Positions 53,475 through 62,962 of a stretch of DNA of 64,000 nt are shown here, piece after piece. The number at the start of each line of letters is the position of its first letter. Within the stretch, counting starts at the first letter, position 1. The DNA is from an uncultured Clostridia bacterium (lineage in GTDB: Bacteria; Bacillota; Clostridia; UMGS1810), in NCBI GenBank assembly GCA_934454585.1, contig CAKSFP010000003.1:1-64000 (forward strand). Direction: 5' to 3'. The notes beneath the pieces are model-generated. The model had not been told where the DNA came from and did no database searches. It saw only the letters and a list, made by a program, of their open reading frames with translations. A program made the translations under genes and the position numbers.

Positions 53475-54677
53475 TTATTCATTGTCCGTAAAATATGCGG
53501 ACGGATTATCAAACATATTTTTGAGCACCATTGCCACGCCGCCTTTGATGACCGCTTTGCCGCCGAGATAGGAATAGCGCACTTTGCATTTGCTCTCGAT
53601 GTGTTTCATCTTGCGCCCTTCTGCCTCTCTCATAAGCAATGGCATTATCGCCCTGCCGAAATTCTTTGTGTCGGAATCCACAACCACCATCATGGGGTTG
53701 AACATGTTTATCACATTGGCAACCGCTATGCCGAGATACTTTGCTTCGGTCTTGAGCACCTTTGCGGCTATCGGATCGCCGTGCTCGATGTATGCATCGG
53801 CAATTGCTCCGCAATCCGACTTCTTGTTCAAAACACTGCTCTCGGTGCCGAGGAGTGTCTTCATGTGCCTTATCATGGCGCCGTCGCTTGCCAGGGTCTG
53901 CACACAGCCGCGGTTGCCGCAACTGCACAGTTCGCCGTCCGGCTCTACGGTGCAGTGGCCTATCTCCCCGGCTCCGCTCTCAAATCCGCGGTAAAGCTCA
54001 CCGTTAATTACTATCGCACCGCCTATGCCGTCGCCGACATACACATATACAAAGTCCGGAATATTCTTCGCCACACCGTACCACATCTCGCCGATGGTCA
54101 TCATACGCACATCGTTGTCTATAAACACAGGTATGCCGAGACGCTTCTCCAGCATGGCGCGCACTTCGACATTGTTCCAGTCAAGATTCGGCGCAAACAC
54201 AAGCCTGCCTCCGTCGGAATCGACAATGCCGTGCAGTGCCACACCTATGCCGACGGGCACCTCATCACTCCCGTCAAAATACACTTTGAATTTTTTTTCA
54301 ATATAGTCCGCACACGCCGACATCCTCTCGCCGCCGATGAGCTCCATACGGCTGTACGACAGAATGTCCGCATTGAAATTTGCCACAACAAACTCAACCG
54401 TATTCGGACTGATGTATGCCGAGCAGATGCGATATTTCTCGGTGTTGAGTGAGAGAAGTATCGGTTTTCTGCCGCCGGTGGAAAGTCCCGTATCCGCCTC
54501 TATTACTATGCCGCACTTAATGAGTGCGGCGGTAATATTGGTGACAGTCGCCGCCGTGAGTCCCGTCTCCTTTGCAACGGTCGCCCGAGACACACTGCCG
54601 TGCTCACGGATTTTATTCAAAACAAGAGCTGTGTTCATGCTTTTCATTGCTGAAAAGCTGCCTTTTGAGTTAATCAT
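53475..54677 (-). CDS. ROK-family transcriptional regulator
   Basis: 400 aa. An N-terminal winged helix (LNKIREHGSVSRATVAKETG, TAATVTNI) precedes a ROK sugar-sensing domain with IDNDVRMMTIGE, YVGDGIGGAIVING and the zinc motif CSCGNRGCVQ. NagC/XylR-type proteins repress sugar genes until a sugar ligand binds. A TTG at 54680 is in frame, but ATG 54677 with AGGGA upstream is preferred. The regulated genes are not evident; the nearest gene downstream is MgtC. Confidence 0.92.
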   Translation of the reverse strand: MINSKGSFSAMKSMNTALVLNKIREHGSVSRATVAKETGLTAATVTNITAALIKCGIVIEADTGLSTGGRKPILLSLNTEKYRICSAYISPNTVEFVVANFNADILSYSRMELIGGERMSACADYIEKKFKVYFDGSDEVPVGIGVALHGIVDSDGGRLVFAPNLDWNNVEVRAMLEKRLGIPVFIDNDVRMMTIGEMWYGVAKNIPDFVYVYVGDGIGGAIVINGELYRGFESGAGEIGHCTVEPDGELCSCGNRGCVQTLASDGAMIRHMKTLLGTESSVLNKKSDCGAIADAYIEHGDPIAAKVLKTEAKYLGIAVANVINMFNPMMVVVDSDTKNFGRAIMPLLMREAEGRKMKHIESKCKVRYSYLGGKAVIKGGVAMVLKNMFDNPSAYFTDNE

Positions 54678-54693
54678 CAATCTATCCCTTATT

Positions 54694-55875
54694 TCAGTTT
54701 AGTACCTGCAAAGCGGTGCGCAGTTGCTCATCCTCTTCAAGCGTAAGCTCGGAGATTTGTTTCTTTGATGCCGCATCACCGAGTTTTACCTCTATGTCGG
54801 GTTTTATACCCGTTTGGTCAATGCACTCGCCGCTCGGCGTGTAGTACTTCGCCGTGGTCAGCTTAAACGCCGATCCGTCGCCGAATTCAACTATTGATTG
54901 CACAACGCCTTTTCCGAAAGATTTTTCGCCGATAAGCTTACCTCTGCCATGGTCGCGTATTGCTCCCGAAAGCACCTCGGACGCACTGGCGCTGTTGCCG
55001 TTGATAAGCACACACAGCGGAACGCTCATGCAGTCATTATTTGATTTATACTGATTTTCCTTGCCGCTTTTGTCTCTGACGGTGAGGATTACCCCCTCCG
55101 GCAAGAGTTCATCGGCTATGTTCACAACCGTTGTGAGCATACCACCCGGGTTATTGCGCAGGTCTATTATAAGTCCTTTGATTCCATCGGCAGTCAGTCT
55201 GTCAAGCTGATTTTTGAAATCGACATCCGTCTTTTGTCCGAAATCCGTAATGCGGATGTAGCCTATATTCGGGTTGAGCACCTTGGAGTACACCGTGTCC
55301 ACAGACACCGTATCGCGCACCACGGTCATGTCTATCCTCTCGCCGCCGCGCTCGACCGTCACCACAACATCGCTGTCGCCTTCTTCGGCATTGACGCCTT
55401 TAATCTTGTTTATGGATTCCTGATAATTGTCGGCGTTTGCCGTCTCTCCGTCCACGGCAACTATTTTGTCACCGATTTTCATGCCGGCTTTCTGTGCCGG
55501 ACTGTTCTCAAACACGGACACGATGTTTATAGCCCCGTCGCTTATCGTAACCTCAACGCCTATTCCCTGATAGTCGCCGCCGAGGCTCTCCATCATGGAC
55601 GAATAGTTGTCTTTGTCTATATACATGGTGTACTGGTCGCCCAGGCTGTAAGCATAGGCGGAGAGTGCGTCCTCCTCTGCCAGGGTCTTGTCGTAGTCGC
55701 CTATGTAATATTTATCGATAAGATTTGTCATCTTATCCATCTTTTGCGAAAATGTCATCTTGCCGGAGGCAGCCTCCAAAAAGCTGCGAACGGCATCTCC
55801 TGCCGGAGTAAGATAAAACGCTGTTGTCAATACACAGGTGACAACAGCAGTTACAACTACTTTTTTATTTCTCAT
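54694..55875 (-). CDS. ctpA: S41-family C-terminal processing protease
   Basis: 393 aa with an N-terminal signal anchor, a PDZ domain (about 85-170, GVEVTISDGAINIVSVFENSPAQKAG) and the S41 catalytic core with the Ser in GNSASASEVLSGA and the Lys in GEKSFGKGVVQ. Such proteases act outside the membrane on envelope proteins and can switch on regulators or spore proteins. RBS AAAGGAG. It lies next to an M23 hydrolase and ftsEX, a conserved clostridial neighbourhood. Confidence 0.93.
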   Translation of the reverse strand: MRNKKVVVTAVVTCVLTTAFYLTPAGDAVRSFLEAASGKMTFSQKMDKMTNLIDKYYIGDYDKTLAEEDALSAYAYSLGDQYTMYIDKDNYSSMMESLGGDYQGIGVEVTISDGAINIVSVFENSPAQKAGMKIGDKIVAVDGETANADNYQESINKIKGVNAEEGDSDVVVTVERGGERIDMTVVRDTVSVDTVYSKVLNPNIGYIRITDFGQKTDVDFKNQLDRLTADGIKGLIIDLRNNPGGMLTTVVNIADELLPEGVILTVRDKSGKENQYKSNNDCMSVPLCVLINGNSASASEVLSGAIRDHGRGKLIGEKSFGKGVVQSIVEFGDGSAFKLTTAKYYTPSGECIDQTGIKPDIEVKLGDAASKKQISELTLEEDEQLRTALQVLN

Positions 55876-55977
55876 TATAATGCTCCTTTATGATGTCACA
55901 AGGGTGGACATACCTATGCAATTTGGTCGGGACGATGACCGAATCCCTCCGCCGCCTTAAACGATTTTCAAATCGGC

Positions 55978-55999
55978 GGGCGACCACACAGGGTCGCCC
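55978..55999. repeat. GGGCGACC hairpin with ACACAGG core
   Basis: GGGCGACC (55978-55985) pairs with GGTCGCCC (55992-55999) around ACACAG, followed by CTACCGC. A CGATTT/AAATCG mini-hairpin lies just upstream. It sits in the 209-base ctpA/M23 gap, which holds no gene, and may act as a terminator for the M23 gene. Confidence 0.65.
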
Positions 56000-56084
56000 C
56001 TACCGCTTCCGAAAAAGAATTCAGCACAGGAGATAAAAATTCCCCGCACGAGACGGCGCACAAACCCGTCGCATGACCGCCCCC

Positions 56085-57308
56085 TTACGGCAGATACTGC
56101 ATAGGATTGGTGTCCGCACCGTTCACATGAACTTCAAAGTGACAATGCGGTCCGCTCGAAAGTCCCGTAGAACCAACCTTTGCGATCACCTGACCCTGTG
56201 ACACCGTCTGACCGACGGATACGCACAGCGAACTTGCGTGTGCATACAGGGTGGATATTCCGCTGCCGTGGCTGATTACCACATAGTTTCCGTAACCGCC
56301 GGCATTGTATCCGGCAACGATGACCGTGCCTGCCGCCGCGGCTACAATGTTTGAACCGTAGCGCGATCCGATGTCTATGCCGGCATGCTTGCGCACCTTG
56401 CCCGTAATCGGATGAACACGGGTTGAATACGGCGATGTGACCGGACCAGATGACGGCCATATCATGCCGCCGCTGTATGTGCCGTTGTATGTGCTTGCAG
56501 ACGATTTTGTGCCGCCCGATGATGATTTTGCTCGTGCCGCCGCTGCGGCAGCCGCCTTTTTCTCAGCCTCCTCGGCAAGGCGTTTTATCTCTGCTCTTGC
56601 GTTTGCCTCTGCTTTTTCAGCATTGTCAAGCGCCTGTTCGTATGAGCTTTTGTCTGCCTCAAGTCCGGCTATTATCTGCTGACTTTCAGCTCTTTTTGCG
56701 CTCAGCGTGTTCATCTGAGCCGTCTCGTCCGCCTTGAGGGAGACAAGGTTTGCTTTTTCGCTTTCAAGCTCAGTCTTGATTGCCGCTATCTTCTTTTCAA
56801 TCGCCTTGAGCTCATCAAGCTTTTGGCTGTCATAGCGCACTATTTGTTTCACCACGGAATATCGCGCCAAAAGATCACTGAAAGATTTTGAATTGAGCAA
56901 CACCTCAAGATAGGTGACCGAGCCGCGCTCAACCATCATCTTGGCGCGGTTGAGATAGTTGTCGTACTGCTCTTTGCTCTCCTCCTCCGCCGCGGTAAGC
57001 TCTGTCTGCTTTGCAGCAATTTTGCTGTTTGAATCGGCTATCTTCGAGTTAAGCGTATCTATCTGAGTCTGGACTTTGCTTATCTCGGAATCAATTGCTT
57101 CTTTTTTCTTTGTATTGTCGTTTATCTGACTTTGGGTGCTGTTGATCTTACTCTTTAGTTCACTCTGTTTCGTCTGCGCACTTTTTAGCTTGGATTGCGC
57201 CGATTCCGCCCCAACGCTTGTCGGGAGAATGGTGATGAGCGACACCGCCAAAAATGCCACAAGCGCTATCATAGCGAGTACTCTTACAATCAATTTGTTT
57301 TTGACCAT
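56085..57308 (-). CDS. M23 peptidase with coiled coil (EnvC-like)
   Basis: 407 aa: signal peptide, long coiled coil (about 35-255, many K/E/S heptads), Ser/Gly/Thr linker, then a LytM/M23 domain (about 300-400) with HAGIDIG, LYAHASSL and HCHFEVHVNG, the zinc-binding His/Asp set. Proteins of this form are controlled by FtsEX, which is encoded directly upstream in the same direction, and cut peptidoglycan during division. RBS GGAGG. Confidence 0.93.
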   Translation of the reverse strand: MVKNKLIVRVLAMIALVAFLAVSLITILPTSVGAESAQSKLKSAQTKQSELKSKINSTQSQINDNTKKKEAIDSEISKVQTQIDTLNSKIADSNSKIAAKQTELTAAEEESKEQYDNYLNRAKMMVERGSVTYLEVLLNSKSFSDLLARYSVVKQIVRYDSQKLDELKAIEKKIAAIKTELESEKANLVSLKADETAQMNTLSAKRAESQQIIAGLEADKSSYEQALDNAEKAEANARAEIKRLAEEAEKKAAAAAAARAKSSSGGTKSSASTYNGTYSGGMIWPSSGPVTSPYSTRVHPITGKVRKHAGIDIGSRYGSNIVAAAAGTVIVAGYNAGGYGNYVVISHGSGISTLYAHASSLCVSVGQTVSQGQVIAKVGSTGLSSGPHCHFEVHVNGADTNPMQYLP

Positions 57309-57337
57309 GATTTAACCTCCGTAAAATCAATTGAGAA

Positions 57338-58237
57338 TCACACCTTGAGATACCGTCTCACCGATATTCCGCTGCCGAAAGCACCTATGAATGCGCCGAG
57401 CAGCAGGTACGAAACGATTATCTTGTTCCACATATCTCCGAATGCCACCAGTTTTACAATGGCACTGATTGAAGAATTTTTTGCCAGTGCAGTCGTCACT
57501 CCGACATATGCTCCCTGGGTGATGAAGAAAGCGATCACCGCGGCAACACAGCCGACTATTATGCCTTCGAGTATGAACGGCCAGCGGATGTATGCATCCG
57601 TCGCGCCGACATATTTCATGATGTTTATCTCTTTTCCGCGGTTGTGCACCGCCATTTTTATCGTGTTTGAGATGATAAACAGGCTTATCGCCGCAAATAT
57701 GACGACTATCCATATGGATATATGCCTGATTATCTGCGTAACATTGTTCACAAGGTTCATTATATCCTGTTTATTCTCAACTCTCTCCACTCCGTCAATT
57801 GCCTCAAGCTTTGCCACAACGGATTCTGATGCCGATATGTCCGTAAGCGTCACCTTGAACGAATCGGAGATGAGGTTGTCGGGAAGTCCCTCAAACGACG
57901 CCAGTTCATCCTTGTCAAGTCCGTTCTTAAAGTCGGTGAAAGTCTGCTCGCCGGTCTCAAACGAAACCTCACTTATGTTGTCTATCTTTTTTATCTGATC
58001 CGATATTTCCTGAATCTTGCCGCCGTACTTTGCCTCGGGAGTTATATACGCCTGTATCTGACACTGGTTTGCCAACTCCTGCCCAAGATAATTTATATTC
58101 ATGGTAACCGTCATAAATACGCCGAATATGAAAAGGCACGAGGTAACCACCACCAGTGACGCAAAGGTCATCAGCCCGTTTTTGAAAAGTCCGGAACACG
58201 CCTCGGCGATAAATCTGCGAAACATTCTAATCGACAT
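57338..58237 (-). CDS. ftsX: Cell-division protein FtsX
   Basis: 299-aa membrane protein with four membrane segments and a large extracytoplasmic loop (about 50-160) that contacts a murein hydrolase activator. ATG 58237 has AGGTGG eight bases ahead and the family start SIRMFRRF; the longer frame to 58273 is rejected. The start overlaps the end of ftsE by 11 bases, so the two are coupled. With FtsE and the M23 protein it forms a division-linked peptidoglycan cutting system. Confidence 0.94.
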   Translation of the reverse strand: MSIRMFRRFIAEACSGLFKNGLMTFASLVVVTSCLFIFGVFMTVTMNINYLGQELANQCQIQAYITPEAKYGGKIQEISDQIKKIDNISEVSFETGEQTFTDFKNGLDKDELASFEGLPDNLISDSFKVTLTDISASESVVAKLEAIDGVERVENKQDIMNLVNNVTQIIRHISIWIVVIFAAISLFIISNTIKMAVHNRGKEINIMKYVGATDAYIRWPFILEGIIVGCVAAVIAFFITQGAYVGVTTALAKNSSISAIVKLVAFGDMWNKIIVSYLLLGAFIGAFGSGISVRRYLKV

Positions 58238-58913
58238 AACTGTAACCACCTTTTTTCTCATCGTGTACCACATGGCCGCCTTCTATGGAGATAACCCTCT
58301 TTTGCATACTGTCGACAATCTTCTCCGCATGGGTTGCCATGACAACAGTCGTGCCGCGGCGGTTTATTGCGTCCATTATGTCCACAATTTCCAGTGCCGT
58401 CTCCGGATCGAGATTTCCCGTAGGCTCGTCCGCAATGAGCACAGCCGGGTTGTTGACAATGGCGCGCGCTATGGCAACTCTCTGCTGCTCGCCGCCGGAG
58501 AGCTGATTCGGATACATTTTTGCTTTGTGAGCCAGACCTACCATGCTCAGAACATTTGGCACATTCTTGCGTATCTCGCGCGACGACGCACCCACAATCT
58601 CCATCGCATAGGCGACATTCTCCTGCACAGTCTTGTGCGGCAGAAGCCTGAAGTCCTGGAACACAACGCCGAGAGTTCTGCGAAAATAAGGGATATCCTT
58701 TCTGCGAAGCTCGCCCACATCTATCCCGTTGATATATATGCTGCCCTCTGTCTGGGTGATCTCTTTCATCATCAGCTTTATTATGGTCGATTTTCCGGCG
58801 GCGCTGCTCCCCACAAGGAAAACAAACTCGCCTTTCTCTATATGAAACGAAATATTCTCAAGTGCCACATAGCCGTTGTCGTACACTTTTGATACATTAT
58901 CAAATATAATCAT
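58227..58913 (-). CDS. ftsE: Cell-division ATP-binding protein FtsE
   Basis: 228-aa ABC ATPase with Walker A GSSAAGKST, signature LSGGEQQRVAIARAIV, Walker B VLIADEPTGNLD and switch His in MATHA. The family start MIIFDNVSKVYDNG fits ATG 58913, which has AAGGTGG five bases upstream; a GTG nine bases earlier overlaps that ribosome binding site and is rejected. It powers FtsX. Confidence 0.95.
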   Translation of the reverse strand: MIIFDNVSKVYDNGYVALENISFHIEKGEFVFLVGSSAAGKSTIIKLMMKEITQTEGSIYINGIDVGELRRKDIPYFRRTLGVVFQDFRLLPHKTVQENVAYAMEIVGASSREIRKNVPNVLSMVGLAHKAKMYPNQLSGGEQQRVAIARAIVNNPAVLIADEPTGNLDPETALEIVDIMDAINRRGTTVVMATHAEKIVDSMQKRVISIEGGHVVHDEKKGGYSYVD

Positions 58914-59013
58914 TTTTTCCACCTTATATTTTTACAGAACAAATTCGGTGTGGAATTTCTGTTTTCTTCACACCGTATTCGTTTGTCTTTTGCAATTTTC
59001 CAATCTTCACGCA

Positions 59014-60099
59014 TCAGAGTTTTTCCGCATTTGACTGGAGATACTTGTTTACCATCATGGCAACCTTGAATATGAGTGCCTGGTCAAACTGTCTCAGGTC
59101 AAGACCGGTTATCTTCTGAATCTTGTCCAGTCTGTAGACAAGAGTGTTTCTGTGAACATACAGCTGTCTCGATGTCTCGGAGACATTGAGGTTGTTCTCA
59201 AAGAATTTCTGAATGGTATATATAATCTCCTGATCAAGCTCATCTATGGAGCCTCTCTTGAATACCTCTGTGAGGAACAGCTTACAAAGAGTGGTCGGCA
59301 GTTGATATATAAGTCTGCCTATGCCGAGATCCTCGTAGCTGAGAATTGCCTTTTCGTCGTCGAACACTTTGCCCACATCGAGAGCAACACGCGCCTCTTT
59401 GTAAGAGCGTGCAATATCTTTTATGTTGGTGACTATAGTGCCTATGCCGACTGACGCCTTGGTCATGATCTCTGCGTTTATGTTGTTGCAGATGTCTTTA
59501 GCCATGTTCTGCAAATCCGCAAGCGCAAGTTCGTCGTCAAGCGCCTTTACAAGCGCAACATCATTCTCATCTATGCTGACTATAAAGTCGTTGTCCTTGT
59601 TGGGATACATCCCCTCAATCAGTTCAAGCACGGAGAAATCCGTAATCCTGTCTGTCTGGATAAGGAATACCACTCTTTTCTCCTCGGATGATATGTGCAG
59701 TTCCGCAGCCTTTGCGAGCACATCTCCCGGCAGAATGTTGTCAAGCAAAAAATTCTTTATAAAATTAAGCTTGTCATACTTGTCATCATACAAAGATTTG
59801 ACGGACGAGAAACTTACATCGAGGATGTCCGCATAGTTGCGCGCCGCCACATCGTCTCCTTTTACAAATATGATGTATTCTATCTTGCCCATGCTGACAA
59901 CAGGTTTGTAGGTGAATCCGTTATAGGTAAAAGTGTCTGTGTTGTCCTCGGTGAATGAGAGCACACAATCGAGATCGTTGCTGCTGATGCATCCGTCATC
60001 CGAGGACACAAGGAAACCGCCGTCGGCAATTATTCCGAGATCTCTGTTCATTACATCTTTCATTCGGTGAGTTATTTGCTGAAAAAATCTAACATTCAT
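59014..60099 (-). CDS. CdaR/PucR-type transcriptional regulator
   Basis: 361 aa. A GGDEF-like fold typical of CdaR proteins lies in the middle (about 130-250, without catalytic motif), and the C-terminus is a PucR helix-turn-helix (ETSRQLYVHRNTLVYRLDKIQKITG). ATG 60099 is preferred over a GTG nine bases upstream because GGGGTGG lies at proper distance. Family members respond to sugar diacids or purines; the target genes are not clear, and it is separated from ftsE by 100 bases. Promoter at 60139-60167. Confidence 0.9.
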   Translation of the reverse strand: MNVRFFQQITHRMKDVMNRDLGIIADGGFLVSSDDGCISSNDLDCVLSFTEDNTDTFTYNGFTYKPVVSMGKIEYIIFVKGDDVAARNYADILDVSFSSVKSLYDDKYDKLNFIKNFLLDNILPGDVLAKAAELHISSEEKRVVFLIQTDRITDFSVLELIEGMYPNKDNDFIVSIDENDVALVKALDDELALADLQNMAKDICNNINAEIMTKASVGIGTIVTNIKDIARSYKEARVALDVGKVFDDEKAILSYEDLGIGRLIYQLPTTLCKLFLTEVFKRGSIDELDQEIIYTIQKFFENNLNVSETSRQLYVHRNTLVYRLDKIQKITGLDLRQFDQALIFKVAMMVNKYLQSNAEKL

Positions 60100-60138
60100 T
60101 AATGCCACCCCATCTTATCAGTATAAGTATACATTGTA

Positions 60139-60167
60139 ATTATAATATTTTTAAGCGAATTTTGCAA
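60139..60167 (-). promoter_or_regulatory. Promoter of the CdaR-type regulator
   Basis: On the minus strand TTGCAA (60162-60167) and TATAAT (60139-60144) are 17 bases apart, about 40 bases before the start codon. Confidence 0.6.
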
Positions 60168-60326
60168 TAAAACGATGAAATGTTTCAAAAACACTGTGCA
60201 CTTTGTATCATTTAGCAGAAAAATGTACAGATTTTTTGTAGATTTTCACGATGAACTTAGGGATTAATTTAACTTGTTTGTTAATAAGTTGTGAACAGGG
60301 TGTGAACATTTTTGAGTCGGACAATC

Positions 60327-60348
60327 GGGGCGATGGGGTCATCGCCCC
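60327..60348. repeat. Variable-stem hairpin repeat, copy 5
   Basis: GGGGCGATG (60327-60335) pairs with CATCGCCCC (60340-60348). Relative to the copies at 151 or 10794, the stem has changed on both arms while the tail CTACCGCCTTAATG is kept. A decayed relative is at about 60615-60640. Confidence 0.8.
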
Positions 60349-60403
60349 TACCGCCTTAATGCAAGTTCACCAAAAGAGGCAAAACCACCCCTGTAACGAA
60401 TGT

Positions 60404-60582
60404 GGGTGTATTTTATTTTGTGCGAACGAGTTCAGTGCAGGGCTCCCAAAAAGGTGGTAGCGTAGCGTGCCTTTTTGGGAATAAGGAGAAACAGCAAAGC
60501 GAGTAAGCTGTAAATCTTCGATTTGCAGCGCACGATGCGCAGCTTGTTTCGACGCCTGAGTGAGCCAAAATTAAATATACCC
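60404..60582. mobile_element. MITE-like element, 179 bp
   Basis: The ends 60404-60420 and 60566-60582 are inverted repeats with two mismatches in 17 (left end GGGTGTATTTTATTTTG). The interior has the TCCCAAAAAGG hairpin (60444-60454 / 60470-60480) and the GCAGCGCACGATGCGC hairpin. It lies 3' of ruvB; the whole 560-base gap 60100-60658 consists of a promoter and repeats. Confidence 0.75.
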
Positions 60583-60658
60583 GCATGAGGAGCAATAAGA
60601 TTAACTTTTGTAACCGGGGCGAAGGGAGCATCGTGCCCTATCACCGAAAGAGGCAAAA

Positions 60659-61663
60659 CTATCCCTCAAACGGTATTCCGAAATGCTCATACGCAAGGCG
60701 CGTCACAACCCTGCCCCGCGGCGTGCGGTTGATGAAACCGAGGCGCAGCAGATACGGTTCGTACACATCCTCTATGGTGACGCTGTCCTCACCCGTGGTT
60801 GCGGCAAGGGTGTCCAAACCGACAGGGCCGCCGCCGAAACCTTTTATCATGGTCGTTATCACATTGCGGTCTATGTTGTCAAGACCAATCTTGTCTATCT
60901 CCAGTCTGTCCAATGCCTTGTCGGCAATGCCTTTGGTTATGGTGCCGTCCGACCATACGGACGCAAAATCCCTCACCCTCTTGAGCAGCCTGTTTGCAAT
61001 ACGCGGAGTGCCGCGGCTGCGCGAGGCAATCTCCATTGCTCCGCTGTGATCTATCTGTGCGCCGAGTATCCTTGCACTGCGCTCCACAATGAGCACAAGC
61101 TCCTCCGGAGAATACAGCTCCAGCCTTGAGATCACTCCAAACCGGTCACGCAGAGGACTCGTCATAGACCCTGCCTTGGTCGTTGCTCCGATGAGGGTAA
61201 AATGCGGTACATCAAGCCTGATGCTGCGCGCACTGGGGCCTTTGCCTATGATGATGTCGAGCGCAAAATCCTCCATTGCCGGGTAGAGCACTTCCTCCAC
61301 ACTGCGGCTGAGACGGTGAATCTCGTCTATAAAGAGGACATCGTGCTCCGACAGATTTGTGAGTATCGCCGCCAGGTCACCCGGCTTTTCTATCGCCGGG
61401 CCTGATGTCACCCTTATGTTCACGCCCAGTTCATTGGCAATGATGTTGGCAAGAGTGGTCTTGCCCAGTCCGGGTGGGCCGTAAAGCAACACATGGTCGA
61501 GCGCCTCTTTGCGCGACGACGCTGCGTCTATGTATATCTTTAGGTTTTCCTTTATTTTTGACTGACCGACATATTCCGCAAGAGAGCGCGGACGCAATCC
61601 CGGTTCGGCATCCATATCCTCCGCGGTCATGCCCGGAGTTATGAGTCTGTCTTCGTAATCCAT
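60659..61663 (-). CDS. ruvB: Holliday junction branch migration helicase RuvB
   Basis: 334-aa AAA+ motor that drives branch migration with RuvA. Walker A GPPGLGKTTLA, Walker B FIDEIHRLSR, the sensor GATTKAGSMTSPLRDRFG and the C-terminal winged helix (LRLGFINRTPRGRVVT) are all present. Last gene of the ruvC-ruvA-ruvB unit. Confidence 0.97.
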   Translation of the reverse strand: MDYEDRLITPGMTAEDMDAEPGLRPRSLAEYVGQSKIKENLKIYIDAASSRKEALDHVLLYGPPGLGKTTLANIIANELGVNIRVTSGPAIEKPGDLAAILTNLSEHDVLFIDEIHRLSRSVEEVLYPAMEDFALDIIIGKGPSARSIRLDVPHFTLIGATTKAGSMTSPLRDRFGVISRLELYSPEELVLIVERSARILGAQIDHSGAMEIASRSRGTPRIANRLLKRVRDFASVWSDGTITKGIADKALDRLEIDKIGLDNIDRNVITTMIKGFGGGPVGLDTLAATTGEDSVTIEDVYEPYLLRLGFINRTPRGRVVTRLAYEHFGIPFEG

Positions 61664-61679
61664 AGCAAATTTTCCTTTC

Positions 61680-62279
61680 TTACATCAGCGACTTAAGCGC
61701 TTTTTTGATAATATCTTCAACAGAATCCCCCTCGGCAGCGCCGCGCACGGCATTCTGAGCCTCTGCCGCCGTGTAGCCGAGAGCGGTTAGCGCGCTTATG
61801 GCCTCGCCGACATCGTCGTTTGCCGCAAACGGCAGCGGCGCAAATGCGTCCGTATCCTGTGATACAAAACTCTCATTCTTTATCTTGTCTTTAAGCTCCA
61901 GGCATATTCTCGATGCGGTTTTTGCCCCTATGCCCGCCGCCGACTTTATGGTCGCGGTGTCACCGGTCACTATGGCAAGCGACAGCTTGTCCGTCGGTGC
62001 GACAGACAATATGCTCACCGCCCCCTTTGCCCCCACTCCGCTGACAGATATCAGCAAGAGAAAAAGTTCAAGTTCGGCTTTGGTTGAAAATCCGTATAAA
62101 TCCATTATCCCTTCTTTTATGTAAAGATATGTGTGAAATGTGACTGTCTCGCCCAATCTGCAAGCCGTGTCCGCAAGCGAACAAAGAGAAGTGTATATCT
62201 TAAATCCGATGCCGTTCACATCCACTACGGCATAACCGTCACATTTCTCCGCAAGAGTTCCTTTTACATAGCTGAACAT
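61680..62279 (-). CDS. ruvA: Holliday junction protein RuvA
   Basis: 199 aa. OB-fold N-terminus (MFSYVKGTLAEKCDGYAVVD), two helix-hairpin-helix motifs (SVSGVGAKGAVSIL, AAGIGAKTASRICLEL) and a C-terminal UBA-like domain (ALTALGYTAAEAQNAV) that binds RuvB. GGAGG precedes the ATG, six bases after ruvC ends. Confidence 0.96.
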   Translation of the reverse strand: MFSYVKGTLAEKCDGYAVVDVNGIGFKIYTSLCSLADTACRLGETVTFHTYLYIKEGIMDLYGFSTKAELELFLLLISVSGVGAKGAVSILSVAPTDKLSLAIVTGDTATIKSAAGIGAKTASRICLELKDKIKNESFVSQDTDAFAPLPFAANDDVGEAISALTALGYTAAEAQNAVRGAAEGDSVEDIIKKALKSLM

Positions 62280-62285
62280 TGTCTA

Positions 62286-62789
62286 TTACCTCCCCATATA
62301 TATCTGCCGTGCTACATTCGGGTTGTATGAATGTGCATGGCATATTGCCAGTCCCAGTGCGTCGGCAACATCATCCGGTTTTGGGATTTCACTCAGCCCC
62401 AGCATTGCCTTTGTCATGAGCTGAACCTGTTTTTTCTCTGCTCTGCCGTAACCGACAATTGCCTGTTTCACCTGAAGCGGCGTGTATTCAAATATCGGCA
62501 CATCATTATTGACCGCCGCCAGCAGAATAACTCCTCTCGCCTGACCGACTGCGATGGCTGTCTTGGCATTGTTGTTGAAAAACAATTCCTCAATGCTCAT
62601 AAAATCGGGTTTGTACAAAGTGATTATATCACATATATCGCGATATATCGACTTCAACCTCAGTTCAAACGGAACCCCCGCATCAGTCGTGACAGCGTGA
62701 TAATCCACTGTGCGAAACTTGTTCCCCACATAATCCACAATCCCCGTTCCCACTATTGCGTAGCCGGGATCAATGCCCAATATCCTCAT
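62286..62789 (-). CDS. ruvC: Holliday junction resolvase RuvC
   Basis: 167-aa endonuclease that resolves four-way junctions bound by RuvAB. The acidic catalytic residues can be placed in LGIDPGYAIVGTG (first Asp), SIEELFF (Glu) and the C-terminal DVADALGLAICHAH (Asp pair). AAGGA precedes the ATG. First gene of the ruv unit, divergent from argG. Confidence 0.96.
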   Translation of the reverse strand: MRILGIDPGYAIVGTGIVDYVGNKFRTVDYHAVTTDAGVPFELRLKSIYRDICDIITLYKPDFMSIEELFFNNNAKTAIAVGQARGVILLAAVNNDVPIFEYTPLQVKQAIVGYGRAEKKQVQLMTKAMLGLSEIPKPDDVADALGLAICHAHSYNPNVARQIYMGR

Positions 62790-62804
62790 AATATCATCCT
62801 TTTT

Positions 62805-62930
62805 ATGAATTTATGCATCAATTTATGCATAAATATTCGTTTCAATCGTCACTTAATGCGCCAAATTCGAATATTTTATGAATATTATACATAAATTTTG
62901 ATGTTTTATTAAAATTTTATGCATTATTTA
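62805..62930 (+). promoter_or_regulatory. ARG-box-like palindrome cluster
   Basis: The ruvC-argG gap contains several A/T-rich dyads of the ArgR type: ATTTATGCATAAAT (62821-62834, perfect palindrome), TTATGAATATTATACATAA (about 62876-62894), TTATGAATTTATGCAT (about 62803-62818) and TTATGCATTATTTAAT (about 62918-62933). They resemble TGAATN-ATTCA/TGCAT boxes bound by arginine repressors, which fits an arginine gene downstream. Confidence 0.65.
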
Positions 62931-62933
62931 ATC

Positions 62934-62962
62934 TTGATTTTTCTCGCCTCATGCATTATAAT
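62934..62962 (+). promoter_or_regulatory. argG promoter
   Basis: TTGATT (62934-62939) and TATAAT (62957-62962) are 17 bases apart, about 75 bases before the ATG. An ARG-box-like dyad abuts the -35. Confidence 0.7.
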
